From positions 558,001-622,000 of the forward strand of contig CAVSKV010000004.1 in assembly GCA_963728785.1 (NCBI GenBank): a stretch of DNA of 64,000 nt, written 5' to 3'. The notes beneath the pieces were generated by a model, which saw nothing but the letters and a program-made list of their open reading frames with translations, ran no database searches and was not told the DNA's origin. Source of the DNA: JAGWRI01 sp963728785. Its GTDB lineage: Bacteria > Gemmatimonadota > Gemmatimonadetes > Gemmatimonadales > Gemmatimonadaceae. Shown piece by piece: positions 1 to 9,097 of the stretch (position 1 is its first letter; each line of letters opens with the position of its first letter). The translations under genes were made by a program, and so were the position numbers.

Positions 1-2
1 CC

Positions 3-2246
3 GGCCGCGTGCGCTCCGCCCGCCTCTACGTCACGAGCCTGGGCCTGAATCAGGTTTTCTTGAACGGCCGCCGAGTGGGCCAACGGGAGTTCACCCCCGG
101 CTGGACGTCGTACCACAATCGACTCCAGTACCAGACCTACGACGTCACGTCGATGCTCCGCGGTGGCCCCAACGCCGTGGGCGCGATGCTCGGCGACGGC
201 TGGTACCGCGGCTACCTGGGCTTCGACCACGGCCGCAACCTGTACGGCGAACACCGCGCGCTGCTGCTGCAGCTCGACATCCGCTACGACGACGGCCGCA
301 CGCAACGCATCGTGTCCGACGGCAGTTGGAAAACCACCAACGGCCCGGTGCGCTTCTCCGACATCTACGACGGCGAGACGTACGACGCCCGGTTCGACCA
401 CGCCGGGTGGTCGTCCGCCCCCTACGACGACGCGAGCTGGGCCCCGGTGGCGCTCATGCCCGCGCCGTCCGCCGAGTTGGTGGCGCCCGTGGCGCCCCCC
501 GTTCGACGCGTGGCGGAGTTGAAGCCGGTGTCGATCACCAAAACGCCAAACGGCGAGACGGTGTTCGACCTCGGCCAGAACTTCACCGGCTGGGCTCGGC
601 TCACCGCGCGCGGGCCCGCGGGCACCGAGGTCACGATGCGGTTCGCCGAGGTGCTGGACCACGACGGCAACATCTACACGGGAAATCTGCGGCTGGCCAA
701 GCAGACCGACCGCTATGTAATGAAGGGCGGGGGCACGGAGGTGTACGAGCCGCACTTCACCTACCACGGATTCCGCTACGTGGCCGTGTCGGGGCTGTCG
801 GGCGCGGCGGACAGCTCCACGATCACCGGCATCGCGCTCTCGTCCGATCTCGAGCAGACCGGCAGCTTCGCCACGTCCGACACGATGCTCAACAAGCTCC
901 AGCACAACATCGTGTGGGGGCAGCGCAGCAACTTTTTGGGCGTGCCCACCGACTGCCCGCAGCGCGACGAGCGGCTGGGGTGGACCGGCGACGCCCAGGT
1001 GTTCGCGCCCACGGCGGCGTTCAACGCGGGCGTGGACGGATTCTTCGCCAACTGGCTGGCCGACGTGGCCATCGACCAGCACCCCGACGGCAGCCTACCG
1101 TGGGTGATCCCCAATCCGATGGGCGGCGACTCCACCAACAAGGCGGGCACCGCGGGCTGGGGCGACGCGGCGGTGGTCGTGCCGTACACGATGTACCTGG
1201 CCTACGGCGACAGCGGGCTGTTGGCGCGGCAGTATCCGAGCATGCGCGCGTGGGTGGACTTCGAGAAGCGGCAGACCGGCCCCGACCATGTGTGGCGCCC
1301 GGGGTGGCAGTTCGGCGACTGGTTGGCCTACCACAGCACAGACGCCGGCTACCCGGGCGCGACCACGGGCACCGATCTCATCGCCACGGCGTTCCTCGCC
1401 CACTCGGCCGACCTGGTCGCACGCTCGGCGCGGGCATTAGGGAAAGCAGATGACGCGGCCAGATACGAAACGTTGTTCCGTACGGAGCGCGCGGCGTTCG
1501 ACCACGAGTTCGTGACCCCGGCGGGGCGGGTGGGGGAGAGCACCCAGACCGCGTACGCGCTGGCGCTGCAGTTCGGCCTGCTGCCCGACTCGCTCCTCGC
1601 CACGGTGGGCGACCGGCTGGTGGCGGACCTCCGCCTGCACGATGACCACCTCACCACCGGGTTCCTCGGCACCCCGAACATTCTCGACGCCCTCACGAAC
1701 ACCGGCCATCTTGACGCGGCGTACGCGCTGCTGCTCCAGCGCACCTACCCGTCGTGGCTGTACCCGATCACGCGCGGCGCCACCACCATGTGGGAGCGGT
1801 GGGACGGCATCCGCCCCCACGGCACGTTCGAGGATGAAAGCATGAACTCGTTCAACCACTACGCCTTCGGCGCGGTGGGCGACTGGATGTACCGGACCAT
1901 CGGTGGCCTGGACGTGGACCCGGCGGCGCCGGGCTATGAGCATTCGTTCATCGCCCCTCGGCCGGGCGGCGGGCTCACCAGTGCGCGTACGTCCATCGTC
2001 ACGCAGTACGGCACGCTGGCGTCGGCGTGGCGGCTGGACGGTTCGGCGTTCACGCTCGACGTGACCGTGCCGCCGAACACGTGGTCCACCGTCACCCTCC
2101 CCGCCGTTCGAGTGGACCTCGTGCAGGAGAGCGGCCGCCCGCTCACCGGCGATCCCGGTGTGCGGTCGGTGCGGCATCAAGGCGGGACGGTGGTGGTGGA
2201 AGTGGGCTCTGGGAGCTACCGGTTCACTATGCCAGTCGCGCGCTGA
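3..2246 (+). CDS. Alpha-L-rhamnosidase, GH78 family (5' truncated by window edge)
   Basis: Hydrolyses terminal alpha-L-rhamnose from plant or microbial glycans and glycosides. The frame is open to the window edge and the first visible residues (GRVRSARLYVTSLGL) are already inside the N-terminal sandwich domain, so the true start lies upstream; the GTG at 9 is only an internal codon. Numbering from that GTG, the rhamnosidase N domain covers about 1-160, a second beta domain 170-275, the six-hairpin catalytic domain 280-630 and a C-terminal beta domain 650-745. The family signature DCPQRDERLGWTGD (about 315-328) carries the acidic residues associated with GH78 catalysis, and TMWERWDG is at about 594. 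The end is complete (TGA at 2244). Whether it is exported cannot be judged because the N-terminus is missing. Confidence 0.9.
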   Translation, partial: GRVRSARLYVTSLGLNQVFLNGRRVGQREFTPGWTSYHNRLQYQTYDVTSMLRGGPNAVGAMLGDGWYRGYLGFDHGRNLYGEHRALLLQLDIRYDDGRTQRIVSDGSWKTTNGPVRFSDIYDGETYDARFDHAGWSSAPYDDASWAPVALMPAPSAELVAPVAPPVRRVAELKPVSITKTPNGETVFDLGQNFTGWARLTARGPAGTEVTMRFAEVLDHDGNIYTGNLRLAKQTDRYVMKGGGTEVYEPHFTYHGFRYVAVSGLSGAADSSTITGIALSSDLEQTGSFATSDTMLNKLQHNIVWGQRSNFLGVPTDCPQRDERLGWTGDAQVFAPTAAFNAGVDGFFANWLADVAIDQHPDGSLPWVIPNPMGGDSTNKAGTAGWGDAAVVVPYTMYLAYGDSGLLARQYPSMRAWVDFEKRQTGPDHVWRPGWQFGDWLAYHSTDAGYPGATTGTDLIATAFLAHSADLVARSARALGKADDAARYETLFRTERAAFDHEFVTPAGRVGESTQTAYALALQFGLLPDSLLATVGDRLVADLRLHDDHLTTGFLGTPNILDALTNTGHLDAAYALLLQRTYPSWLYPITRGATTMWERWDGIRPHGTFEDESMNSFNHYAFGAVGDWMYRTIGGLDVDPAAPGYEHSFIAPRPGGGLTSARTSIVTQYGTLASAWRLDGSAFTLDVTVPPNTWSTVTLPAVRVDLVQESGRPLTGDPGVRSVRHQGGTVVVEVGSGSYRFTMPVAR

Positions 2247-2440
2247 CGCCCGCGGCTCGCGACTTCACACCGGACCCGGCGGTGTTCGTGACTCTACCCG
2301 CCGGCCGGCGCGCATGTCGCCGGGAGCGGGTGAGGCGGACGTGGTTTTGCGCCCCGGAAACCGTGGGCCCGGCCCGCTCGTAGCTACTATAGAGAGAGGT
2401 TCGCAACCTGACGCGATCTCACGCCTCGCCGGGAGGCCCC

Positions 2441-2725
2441 ATGGGGGTCAATGACGTCGTTTCGCTTGCCATTTTCTGCTCCACTATCGTCGTTGTCGGC
2501 GTAATGGTCCTGATCCTGTTTCGACGGCGTACTCCGGCGCCCGATCGCCGGTTCGAGGCCGACGTCATCGATCGGTTGCACCGTCTCGAACAGGCGATCG
2601 ACACGATCGCCGTGGAGGTCGAGCGCGTGACGGAATCGCAGCGGTTCGTAACCAAGTTGATGGCCGAGCGTATGCCGGAGCGGCTGCCGGCCGGATCCGT
2701 CGGCGCAGAGCGCTCGGGCTCGTAA
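2441..2725 (+). CDS. Small single-pass membrane protein with coiled coil
   Basis: This 94-residue protein is not a family I can name. Residues 6-27 form one hydrophobic segment followed by FRRR, predicting an N-out, C-in anchor. Residues 40-75 (RLHRLEQAIDTIAVEVERV onward) show heptad-like leucine, isoleucine and valine spacing typical of a short coiled coil. The start is supported by GGGAGG at 2429-2434, and an AT-rich TACTATA patch at 2385-2391 could be its -10 element. It stands alone between the rhamnosidase and the TonB receptor gene. Similar short anchor-plus-coil proteins act as scaffolds, but that is only analogy. Confidence 0.6.
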   Translation: MGVNDVVSLAIFCSTIVVVGVMVLILFRRRTPAPDRRFEADVIDRLHRLEQAIDTIAVEVERVTESQRFVTKLMAERMPERLPAGSVGAERSGS

Positions 2726-3083
2726 CGCCAACCTCCGCCGTGGCGGGAAGTGCACGGCTAACGTACGGAAGATCTCGAAGGTTTCGCGGTCGCTGCCGTC
2801 GCCATCGGTGGTGGGAACGCTGCACGCCCAGGCGGCGGCCGCGAGCGGCCGCTTGGCCTCGCCCGCCTCGAATGAAAACCCTCGGCGGCGCAATGGTTTG
2901 GACGGCGCGCCGTGGTGCTCCGGCGAGCACGTGCGCCCGTGCCGTGCGGGGCCGAGTCGTGGCGGTGACGAGATTGCCTCTTGACAGAATCGAGGCAAGT
3001 TATACGTATTACCACCCGCCGGCGGCACCCCATTCCCGACCGCCGGTCCTTCCAGTGCCCCACCCCCCTACAGGAGTCCCGGT
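2726..3083. other. Intergenic region ahead of the TonB receptor gene
   Basis: About 360 bases without a convincing gene. Open frames on the minus strand here are Arg/Ala/Pro-rich and look like composition artefacts. The only structured part is the promoter-proximal end, where an inverted repeat surrounds a TTGACA box at 2974-2998 and is followed by the AT-rich TTATACGTATT at 3000-3010. Confidence 0.5.
2974..3009 (+). promoter_or_regulatory. Candidate promoter with overlapping inverted-repeat operator
   Basis: TTGCCTC (2974-2980) and GAGGCAA (2992-2998) form a perfect 7-base inverted repeat separated by 11 bases. The spacer contains a consensus -35 box TTGACA at 2981-2986. An AT-rich TTATACGTATT follows at 3000-3010 and can supply a -10 (TATACG, or ACGTAT at 17-base spacing). 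It lies about 75-110 bases upstream of the TonB receptor start, so a repressor or activator bound to the repeat could control the receptor and its downstream ligase and hydrolase. The exact -10 is uncertain. Confidence 0.4.
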
Positions 3084-5567
3084 ATGCCGACGCGCCGTGC
3101 GATCGCTCGCTCGCTCACCATGGGGTTCGCGCTCCTCTCCCTCGCCGCCGTCAGCGCGCTGGCCCAGACGGGACGCGTCACCGGCACGGTTTCCGATGCG
3201 TCCGGCCGCGTCGTGGCTGGTGCCCGGGTCCAACTCACCGGGACCCGATTTGCCGCGACCTGCGACACGACCGGGCACTACGTCCTCGACAGCGTTCCCG
3301 CCGGAGGCTACGAGCTGCGCGCCCAACGGCTGGGCTCCGCTCCGCGCCTCGTCCCCCAGGTGGTGGTGCGCGCCGGTGAGGACACGCACGTAGACGTGAC
3401 CCTCGAGAACGTCGCGTTCGCCCTCGAGCCCATGGTGACCTCCGGGTCGCGCACGCCCGAGAAGATCACCGACGCTCCGGCGACGATCACCAGCATCGAC
3501 GCGTCGATGATCGAGAACACGGCGGGCAACTCGTTCGCTCCGGCCCTCAAGCAGGTGAAGGGGCTGGATTACGTGCAGACCGGCATGCTCGCGGTCGGCG
3601 TGAACGCCCGCGGCTTCAATTCGGCGTTCAACAACCGGATGTTGATGCTCGAGGACAACCGCATCGCGTCGCTGGTCGAGAGTGGTCTCCCCGTCGGGCC
3701 GTTGACCACGATGACCAAGCTCGATCTGGCGAAGATCGAGGTGCTCGTGGGGCCGGGCTCCGCCCTCTACGGCCCCGACGCCTCCAACGGCGTGATCACC
3801 CTCCAGAGCAAGGATCCGCGCGACTACCCCGGCACCTCGATCGACGTCTCCGGCGGGTCGCGCGATTTCTACGACGCCCAGTTCCGGACCGCCGCCGCGC
3901 TCTCCGACCGGCTCTGGTTCAAGCTCACGGGCGAATACGAGAACGCGAACGACTTCACCAACCACAACATCTACGCGCCGATCTCTGGCTCCACGACGCC
4001 ATCGCCGGAGATCGGCGCCGACTTCAACACGAACGTCGCGCGCGGCAGCGGCGCCCTCGTCTACTACCTCCCCGATGACGGCCGCCTGGAAGCCAACGCC
4101 GGGATGAGCCGGTTCAACGGCCTCGGACTCACCAGCGTCGGCCGCAACCAGCTGAAGAACTACGAATACAAGACGATGCAGGCCAAGTACTCGAATCCGA
4201 ACTGGTTCACGCAGGTGTATCACACGATCTCCAACGGCGGCCAGACCTACCAGCTCAACGGATACGCGCAGAACCGTCTGGCCTATCCGACGATCAGCGA
4301 CGATTCGGCGCGCTCGCTCTCGGCATTCCCGGGCGAGGGCCAACTGACGGCGGCGGAGATCCAGAACAGCTTCCACGCCGGCGCCCTCAACGACGCGCGC
4401 GTCACCTGGGGCTTCCAGTACCGGCATGACGACGTGACCTCCGATCGCCGCTGGCTCTCCGATCGCCAGACCGGCCACGACGTCACGAGCGACCAGCGCG
4501 GCATCTATGGGCAGGTGGATACGCCGCTCTCGTCGTGGCTGCGCTTCGTCGTCGCGGCCCGCTACGACGACCACAGCAATTACAACGCCCAATTCTCGCC
4601 CAAGGCCGGGTTCCTCGTCACGCCGGTGCCCGACCAGACCTTCCGCCTCACGTTCAACCGCGCCTTCAAGTCGCCCACCGTTCTCCAGACGAACTTCTTC
4701 TTCCCGGACTTCGCGCCCTACGTCGGCGTGTTCGGCAACCGCGACGGCTTCATCATCAAGAACGCCGCCGGCGCCGTCGTGAACACGATCGCCCCGATCG
4801 AGCCCGAGACCAACAACACCTGGGAGCTGGGGTACAAGGGCGTGATCGAGGACAAGCTGTTCGTGGACGTCACCGGGTACTACTCGCAGTTCAACCATTT
4901 CATGAGCCCGCTGGTGATCATCGCGAACTTCCTCACGCCGGTGGCGCAGGGCGGACCGACGTACGCCTTCGACGCGAAGACCGGCGCGCCGATCCTCGGT
5001 GCTACCGGCGGACCGCAGATCCCCCTCACCTACTTCAACGTCGGCCAGGCGACCATGCACGGCATGGACCTGGGCGTGAAGTGGGTCGTGACGCCGACGG
5101 TCGAACTGAATGGAACGACGAGCATCCAGCGGCTCGATCACATCGATCGCAAGCCCACCGACCCGGCGGAAGCCACGGCGTTCAACTCCCCCACGGCCAA
5201 GTTCACGCTCGGCGCGGACGTGTCGCAACTCGGGGACAAGAACCTGAGCGGCGGCCTGGTCGTCCGCCACGTCACCGAATACGACTTCCTCTCCGGCGTG
5301 AACGTCGGCACCATTCCGGGGTTCTCGACGCTGGACCTGTCGTTCAGCTACGCGCTGCCGTCCGCGCGGGCCCACATCAACCTCAGCATGCAGAATCTGT
5401 TCGCCTGCCGCAGCGGTACCTCGACCATCAACGGGTACATCGCGGCGACCAAGCCGTCCATCTACACCCCCGGCAATCAGTGCGGCTTCGGCGAGACACA
5501 CGTGGAGATGCTGAATTCTCCGCCGCCCGGATCGGTGATCTTCCTCGGCATGCGTTGGGATATGTGA
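3084..5567 (+). CDS. TonB-dependent outer membrane receptor
   Basis: An 827-residue outer-membrane receptor that imports a bulky ligand using TonB energy. A signal peptide covers residues 1-27 (hydrophobic LTMGFALLSLAAVSALA). A carboxypeptidase-regulatory-like domain (about 31-110, GRVTGTVSDASGRVVAGA) precedes the plug (about 115-235, with GPGSALYGPDASNGVITL) and a large beta-barrel with alternating aromatic strands to the C-terminus. AGGAG at 3072-3076 fixes the start. It ends 2 bases before the acyl-CoA ligase gene, so receptor, ligase and hydrolase are probably cotranscribed. That pairing suggests the ligand is, or contains, a carboxylic acid activated by the ligase. The ligand cannot be read from the sequence. 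Confidence 0.92.
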   Translation: MPTRRAIARSLTMGFALLSLAAVSALAQTGRVTGTVSDASGRVVAGARVQLTGTRFAATCDTTGHYVLDSVPAGGYELRAQRLGSAPRLVPQVVVRAGEDTHVDVTLENVAFALEPMVTSGSRTPEKITDAPATITSIDASMIENTAGNSFAPALKQVKGLDYVQTGMLAVGVNARGFNSAFNNRMLMLEDNRIASLVESGLPVGPLTTMTKLDLAKIEVLVGPGSALYGPDASNGVITLQSKDPRDYPGTSIDVSGGSRDFYDAQFRTAAALSDRLWFKLTGEYENANDFTNHNIYAPISGSTTPSPEIGADFNTNVARGSGALVYYLPDDGRLEANAGMSRFNGLGLTSVGRNQLKNYEYKTMQAKYSNPNWFTQVYHTISNGGQTYQLNGYAQNRLAYPTISDDSARSLSAFPGEGQLTAAEIQNSFHAGALNDARVTWGFQYRHDDVTSDRRWLSDRQTGHDVTSDQRGIYGQVDTPLSSWLRFVVAARYDDHSNYNAQFSPKAGFLVTPVPDQTFRLTFNRAFKSPTVLQTNFFFPDFAPYVGVFGNRDGFIIKNAAGAVVNTIAPIEPETNNTWELGYKGVIEDKLFVDVTGYYSQFNHFMSPLVIIANFLTPVAQGGPTYAFDAKTGAPILGATGGPQIPLTYFNVGQATMHGMDLGVKWVVTPTVELNGTTSIQRLDHIDRKPTDPAEATAFNSPTAKFTLGADVSQLGDKNLSGGLVVRHVTEYDFLSGVNVGTIPGFSTLDLSFSYALPSARAHINLSMQNLFACRSGTSTINGYIAATKPSIYTPGNQCGFGETHVEMLNSPPPGSVIFLGMRWDM

Positions 5568-5569
5568 GC

Positions 5570-7117
5570 ATGAACGTCGGTTCCCTGCTCGACCACTGGG
5601 CCCGCATTCGACCGCAGCATACCGCGGTCGTCTGCGGCGACCGACGCCTCACATTCGCGCAGACTCAGGCCCGGGTGCACCGGTTGGCCAACGCGCTGCA
5701 CGCGCTCGGGCTCCGCAAAGGCGACAAGCTGGCGCTGATTCTACCCAATTGCCTCGAATTGCTCGACGCGTACCGGGCGGCGGCGAGGCTCGGCCTCGTG
5801 GCGGTGCCGCTCAGTCCGCTTCTCCGCGGCTCGGGACTGCTCTCCCTGCTGCGCGATTCCGAGACCGCGGCGGCGATCCTCACCACGGCGTCGGTTGACG
5901 CGTTGGACGAGGTGCGTGGCGAACTCCCGGGCGTGCGCCCAGGCCGCTTCCTGCTCGTGGACGGCCACGCCGGTCCCGGCTACGCGAATCTGCCCGCACT
6001 CGTCGACGCCCAGCCGGGCGACCAATCGCCGGCGCCCGACATCGGCGACGACGACCTGTACAACATCGTCTACAGCAGCGGCACGACGGGCCTGCCGAAA
6101 GGGATCGTGCATACGCACTACATTCGCGCGCTCTACGGTACGCAGTTCGGCAACGTGTTCCGGTTCACCCCGGAGAGCGTCGTGATGCACGCCGGCTCGC
6201 TCGTCTTCAACGGCGCGTTCGTCACCCTGATGCCGGCATGGGCGCTCGGCTGCACGTACGTGCTCCAGGAGCGGTTCGACGCCGAGGCCTATCTGGCGGC
6301 CGTCGAGCGCGAAGGCGTGACGCACGTGATGCTCGTTCCCTCGCAGATCGTGGCGCTGCTGCATTCGCCGAACTTCACGGCGCGCACCCTGCGCTCGCTC
6401 CACATGTTCTGTTCGGTGGGCGCCCCGCTGCTGCGGGAACACAAAGAGCGCCTGCAGGCGGTGATTCCCGGGGCGCTGTACGAACTGTACGGGCTCACCG
6501 AAGGGTTCATCACGGTACTCGACGCGAAAGACTTCGCCACGCACATGGACTCCGTCGGCGTGCCGATTCCCTTCACCGAGATGCGCATCGTCGGCACTGC
6601 CGGCCACGACCTACCGGCCGGCGAGGTGGGCGAGATCGTCGGACGCTCCTCCCTCCTCATGCCGGGGTATTACAAGCGGCCCGACCTCACCCGCGAGGCC
6701 ATTTGCGACGGGTGGCTATTCACCGGCGACCTCGGATTCGCCGATCCGGACGGCTTCCTGCACCTCGTGGACCGCAAGAAGGACATGATCATCTCCGGCG
6801 GCGTGAACGTGTACCCCCGCGACATCGAAGAGGTGGCGGCCACGCACCCCGCGGTGCGGGAGGTGGCCGTGTTCGGCGTGCCGCACGAAAAGTGGGGCGA
6901 AGCCTCGGTGGCCGCCGTGCTCCTGCGCGAGCCCGCGTCCATCGAGGCCGAGGCACTGCGGGAATGGATCAACGCACGGGTGGCCGCCCGGTATCAGCGC
7001 GTCCAGGCCGTGGTGGTCCTCGACGATTTCCCGCGCAACACCGCCGGCAAGACACTCAAGCGCGTGCTCCGCGAGCAGTGTGCGGTGTCGCTTCGCTGGT
7101 CGGAGAAGACGACATGA
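5570..7117 (+). CDS. AMP-dependent acyl-CoA synthetase/ligase
   Basis: A 515-residue member of the adenylate-forming (ANL) family, which activates a carboxylic acid with ATP and transfers it to CoA. The phosphate-binding motif SSGTTGLPKG is at about 169-178, YELYGLTE at about 304, the hinge-side GDLGF at about 386, the DRKKDMIISGG motif at about 400, and the catalytic C-terminal lysine in NTAGKTLKR near 490. The start is ATG 5570, two bases after the TonB receptor stop. The stop overlaps the next gene in an ATGA. The acid may be fatty or aromatic; the pocket cannot be assigned by eye. A long in-frame extension upstream of 5570 lies over the receptor gene and is not coding. Confidence 0.9.
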   Translation: MNVGSLLDHWARIRPQHTAVVCGDRRLTFAQTQARVHRLANALHALGLRKGDKLALILPNCLELLDAYRAAARLGLVAVPLSPLLRGSGLLSLLRDSETAAAILTTASVDALDEVRGELPGVRPGRFLLVDGHAGPGYANLPALVDAQPGDQSPAPDIGDDDLYNIVYSSGTTGLPKGIVHTHYIRALYGTQFGNVFRFTPESVVMHAGSLVFNGAFVTLMPAWALGCTYVLQERFDAEAYLAAVEREGVTHVMLVPSQIVALLHSPNFTARTLRSLHMFCSVGAPLLREHKERLQAVIPGALYELYGLTEGFITVLDAKDFATHMDSVGVPIPFTEMRIVGTAGHDLPAGEVGEIVGRSSLLMPGYYKRPDLTREAICDGWLFTGDLGFADPDGFLHLVDRKKDMIISGGVNVYPRDIEEVAATHPAVREVAVFGVPHEKWGEASVAAVLLREPASIEAEALREWINARVAARYQRVQAVVVLDDFPRNTAGKTLKRVLREQCAVSLRWSEKTT

Positions 7118-8013
7118 GCGCCACGGTTCCCGGGGAGCCGCACACCCCACGGGATCGATTCGTGGTGGCCAACGGCATTCGCCTGCGCTACCTGGACTGG
7201 CCCGGCGGTGCGCCCACGCTCGTACTCCTCCACGGCCTCTCGGCGAACGCAAACTCCTTTGCCGGCCTCGCGGCGGCCGGGCTCTCGCCCCGCTTCCGCG
7301 TGATCGCCCCAGATCTGCGCGGCCGTGGACGCAGTGACGCGCCGGCGCACGGGTACCGCGTGGCGGATCACGCGGCCGACGTGCTGGGCCTGCTCGACGC
7401 GCTCGGCCTCGACTGCGTGGTGCTCGGCGGACACTCGTTCGGTGCCTATCTGGCCATCTACATCGCGGCGCACGCGCCCGAGCGCGTGGAGCGGCTCGTT
7501 CTACTGGACGCGGCGATGCGCGTGAACCCGCAGGTGCGGGAGTTGATCAAACCGTCGCTCGATCGGCTCTCGATGACCTTTCCGTCGGCCTCGGCCTATC
7601 TGGAGGAAATGCGTCGCGCGCCGCACGTGGCCAATACCTGGGACTGGGCCCTCGAGGGCTACTTCCGCGCCGAAATTGCGGTCCAGCGCGACGGCACCGC
7701 GCGGTCGACGACCAGCGCGCCGGCCATCGCGCAGGCGCTCGAAGGCGTCGTCGCCGAGCCGTGGCCGGAGATCGTCGCCCGCGTGACCCAGCCGGCGATC
7801 GTGGTCAACGCCCCGGGGCCCTACGGTCCGCCGGGCACGTCGGCCCTGGTGCCCGAGGAGAACGCACGGGAAACGGCCCAGGCGTTGCACGACGGACGGT
7901 ACGCACGCGTCGGCGGCAATCACCTGACCATGCTCTTCGGCTCGAACGCCCGCGAGGTCGTGCGTGCCGTCGAGACCTTCGTCGACGCGGCACCCGCTGG
8001 TCGCCCCGCGTGA
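7114..8013 (+). CDS. Alpha/beta hydrolase
   Basis: A 299-residue alpha/beta-hydrolase fold protein, probably an esterase or C-C or thioester hydrolase working with the upstream ligase. The oxyanion motif LLHGLSANANS is at 38-48, the nucleophile elbow GGHSFG gives Ser108, and GGNHLTML gives His270. The usual catalytic aspartate near residues 232-240 is not evident; the segment reads VVNAPGPYGPPG, so the acid may sit elsewhere or be Glu248 or Glu249. The ATG overlaps the ligase stop by 4 bases (ATGA), indicating translational coupling. No signal peptide is visible, so it is likely cytoplasmic. Confidence 0.85.
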   Translation: MSATVPGEPHTPRDRFVVANGIRLRYLDWPGGAPTLVLLHGLSANANSFAGLAAAGLSPRFRVIAPDLRGRGRSDAPAHGYRVADHAADVLGLLDALGLDCVVLGGHSFGAYLAIYIAAHAPERVERLVLLDAAMRVNPQVRELIKPSLDRLSMTFPSASAYLEEMRRAPHVANTWDWALEGYFRAEIAVQRDGTARSTTSAPAIAQALEGVVAEPWPEIVARVTQPAIVVNAPGPYGPPGTSALVPEENARETAQALHDGRYARVGGNHLTMLFGSNAREVVRAVETFVDAAPAGRPA

Positions 8014-8050
8014 ATGTCCGGCAATGCTTTCTGCCGACCCCACCGCCCGG

Positions 8051-8056
8051 TATCTT
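8051..8056 (+). promoter_or_regulatory. Possible -10 element (TATCTT) for a leaderless lacI-type transcript
   Basis: TATCTT ends 6 bases before the ATG at 8063, and no Shine-Dalgarno sequence precedes that ATG. A transcription start 7 bases below the hexamer would fall on the A of the ATG, giving a leaderless mRNA. The -35 side (TTTCTG at 8028-8033) is weak. Confidence 0.3.
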
Positions 8057-8062
8057 CCTCGC

Positions 8063-9097
8063 ATGCCTCCCGTTCCCTCCCGACGCGTCACGTCGCGCGA
8101 CGTTGCCGCACGGGCCGGCGTATCGCAGGCCACGGTGTCGCTCGTGCTCAGCGGTGCGCCGCAGGGCCGCATCGGACCGGCCGCCCGGGAGCGGGTCGTG
8201 CAGGCCGCCCGCGACCTGGGCTACGAGCCCAACGTGGTCGCGCGCTCTCTCGTGCAGGGGCGGTCGTTCACCATCGGGGTCATCGTGCCGGCCCTGCGCG
8301 ACCCGTTCTTTGCCGATGCGATCACGGGCGCCCAGCGCGTGGCCCGCGAGGAGGGCTACGCCGTGATCCTGGCCGAAGCCGACGAGACGGCGGTGGAGAG
8401 CACCGTGGCCATGCTGCGCGGACGGCAGATCGACGGCGTGCTCATCGACGCCGTGGGGACCGCGCTCGTGAATGCCAGCGCGCTCGACGGACTCAAGGTC
8501 GTCTCGATCGACGACGCGACGGGCCCGTGGCCGGGCGTGATGAGCGACGCGGAGGGCGCGGGCCGCCTCGTGGCCCGCCATCTCTTCGATCTGGGGCACC
8601 GGCGATGCGCGTTCCTCGGGCCGCTCACCGAGGCGCACGCCTTCCGGCTGCGCGAGCGCGGCTTCACGCAGACGCTCTGCGCCGCCGGTGCCGCGCCGAA
8701 ATCGGACTACGTGCGCCGCGTTCCCCCCACGGTGGCGGGCGGACGCGCGGGCATGACGGCGCTGATTGCGCTCGCCACCCGCCCGACGGCCGTATTCTGC
8801 GCCAACGATCTGATCGCGTTCGGCGCCCTCAAGGAGTGCGCTCGTGTCGGAGTCAGGGTGCCCGAGCAGATGTCCATCGTGGGCTGCGACGACATCGAGG
8901 GCGCGCAGCTCGTGACGCCGGAGCTGACCACGGTCGCCGTGCGGCCGCGGGAACTCGGCGCCCGGGCGGCGCGCATGCTGTTGCAGGCCATTGCCGGCAA
9001 GGTCGCGCCGACGCGGCCAAAGCCGCTGGAAGTGAAGCTCGTGGTGCGCGGAACGACGGCACCCCCCACCCGGCGCGGGCGGCGGCATGACGGCTGA
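8063..9097 (+). CDS. LacI-family transcriptional regulator
   Basis: A 344-residue regulator. An N-terminal LacI helix-turn-helix (about 9-31, VTSRDVAARAGVSQATVSLV) and hinge are followed by a periplasmic-binding-protein-like sensor domain (about 65-335) that should bind a small effector. Its genes of control are probably those around it, given its position between the ligase/hydrolase pair and the V4R/hydrolase/SDR group. The chosen ATG puts the HTH at its normal distance from the start; an upstream in-frame ATG at 8024 is the alternative. The 3' end overlaps the next reading frame by 11 bases if that gene starts at 9087. Confidence 0.9.
   Translation: MPPVPSRRVTSRDVAARAGVSQATVSLVLSGAPQGRIGPAARERVVQAARDLGYEPNVVARSLVQGRSFTIGVIVPALRDPFFADAITGAQRVAREEGYAVILAEADETAVESTVAMLRGRQIDGVLIDAVGTALVNASALDGLKVVSIDDATGPWPGVMSDAEGAGRLVARHLFDLGHRRCAFLGPLTEAHAFRLRERGFTQTLCAAGAAPKSDYVRRVPPTVAGGRAGMTALIALATRPTAVFCANDLIAFGALKECARVGVRVPEQMSIVGCDDIEGAQLVTPELTTVAVRPRELGARAARMLLQAIAGKVAPTRPKPLEVKLVVRGTTAPPTRRGRRHDG

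Noticed and set aside
2387..3028. A 213-codon minus-strand frame covering the small coiled-coil protein and the gap
   Set aside because: Lacks a ribosome binding site and recognisable features, and overlaps a better-supported plus-strand gene.
3009..5501. An 830-codon open frame on the minus strand across the TonB receptor gene
   Set aside because: Its translation is Arg/Val/Glu/His-rich with no domain, and the plus strand encodes a complete receptor with signal peptide, plug and barrel. It is a high-GC shadow frame.
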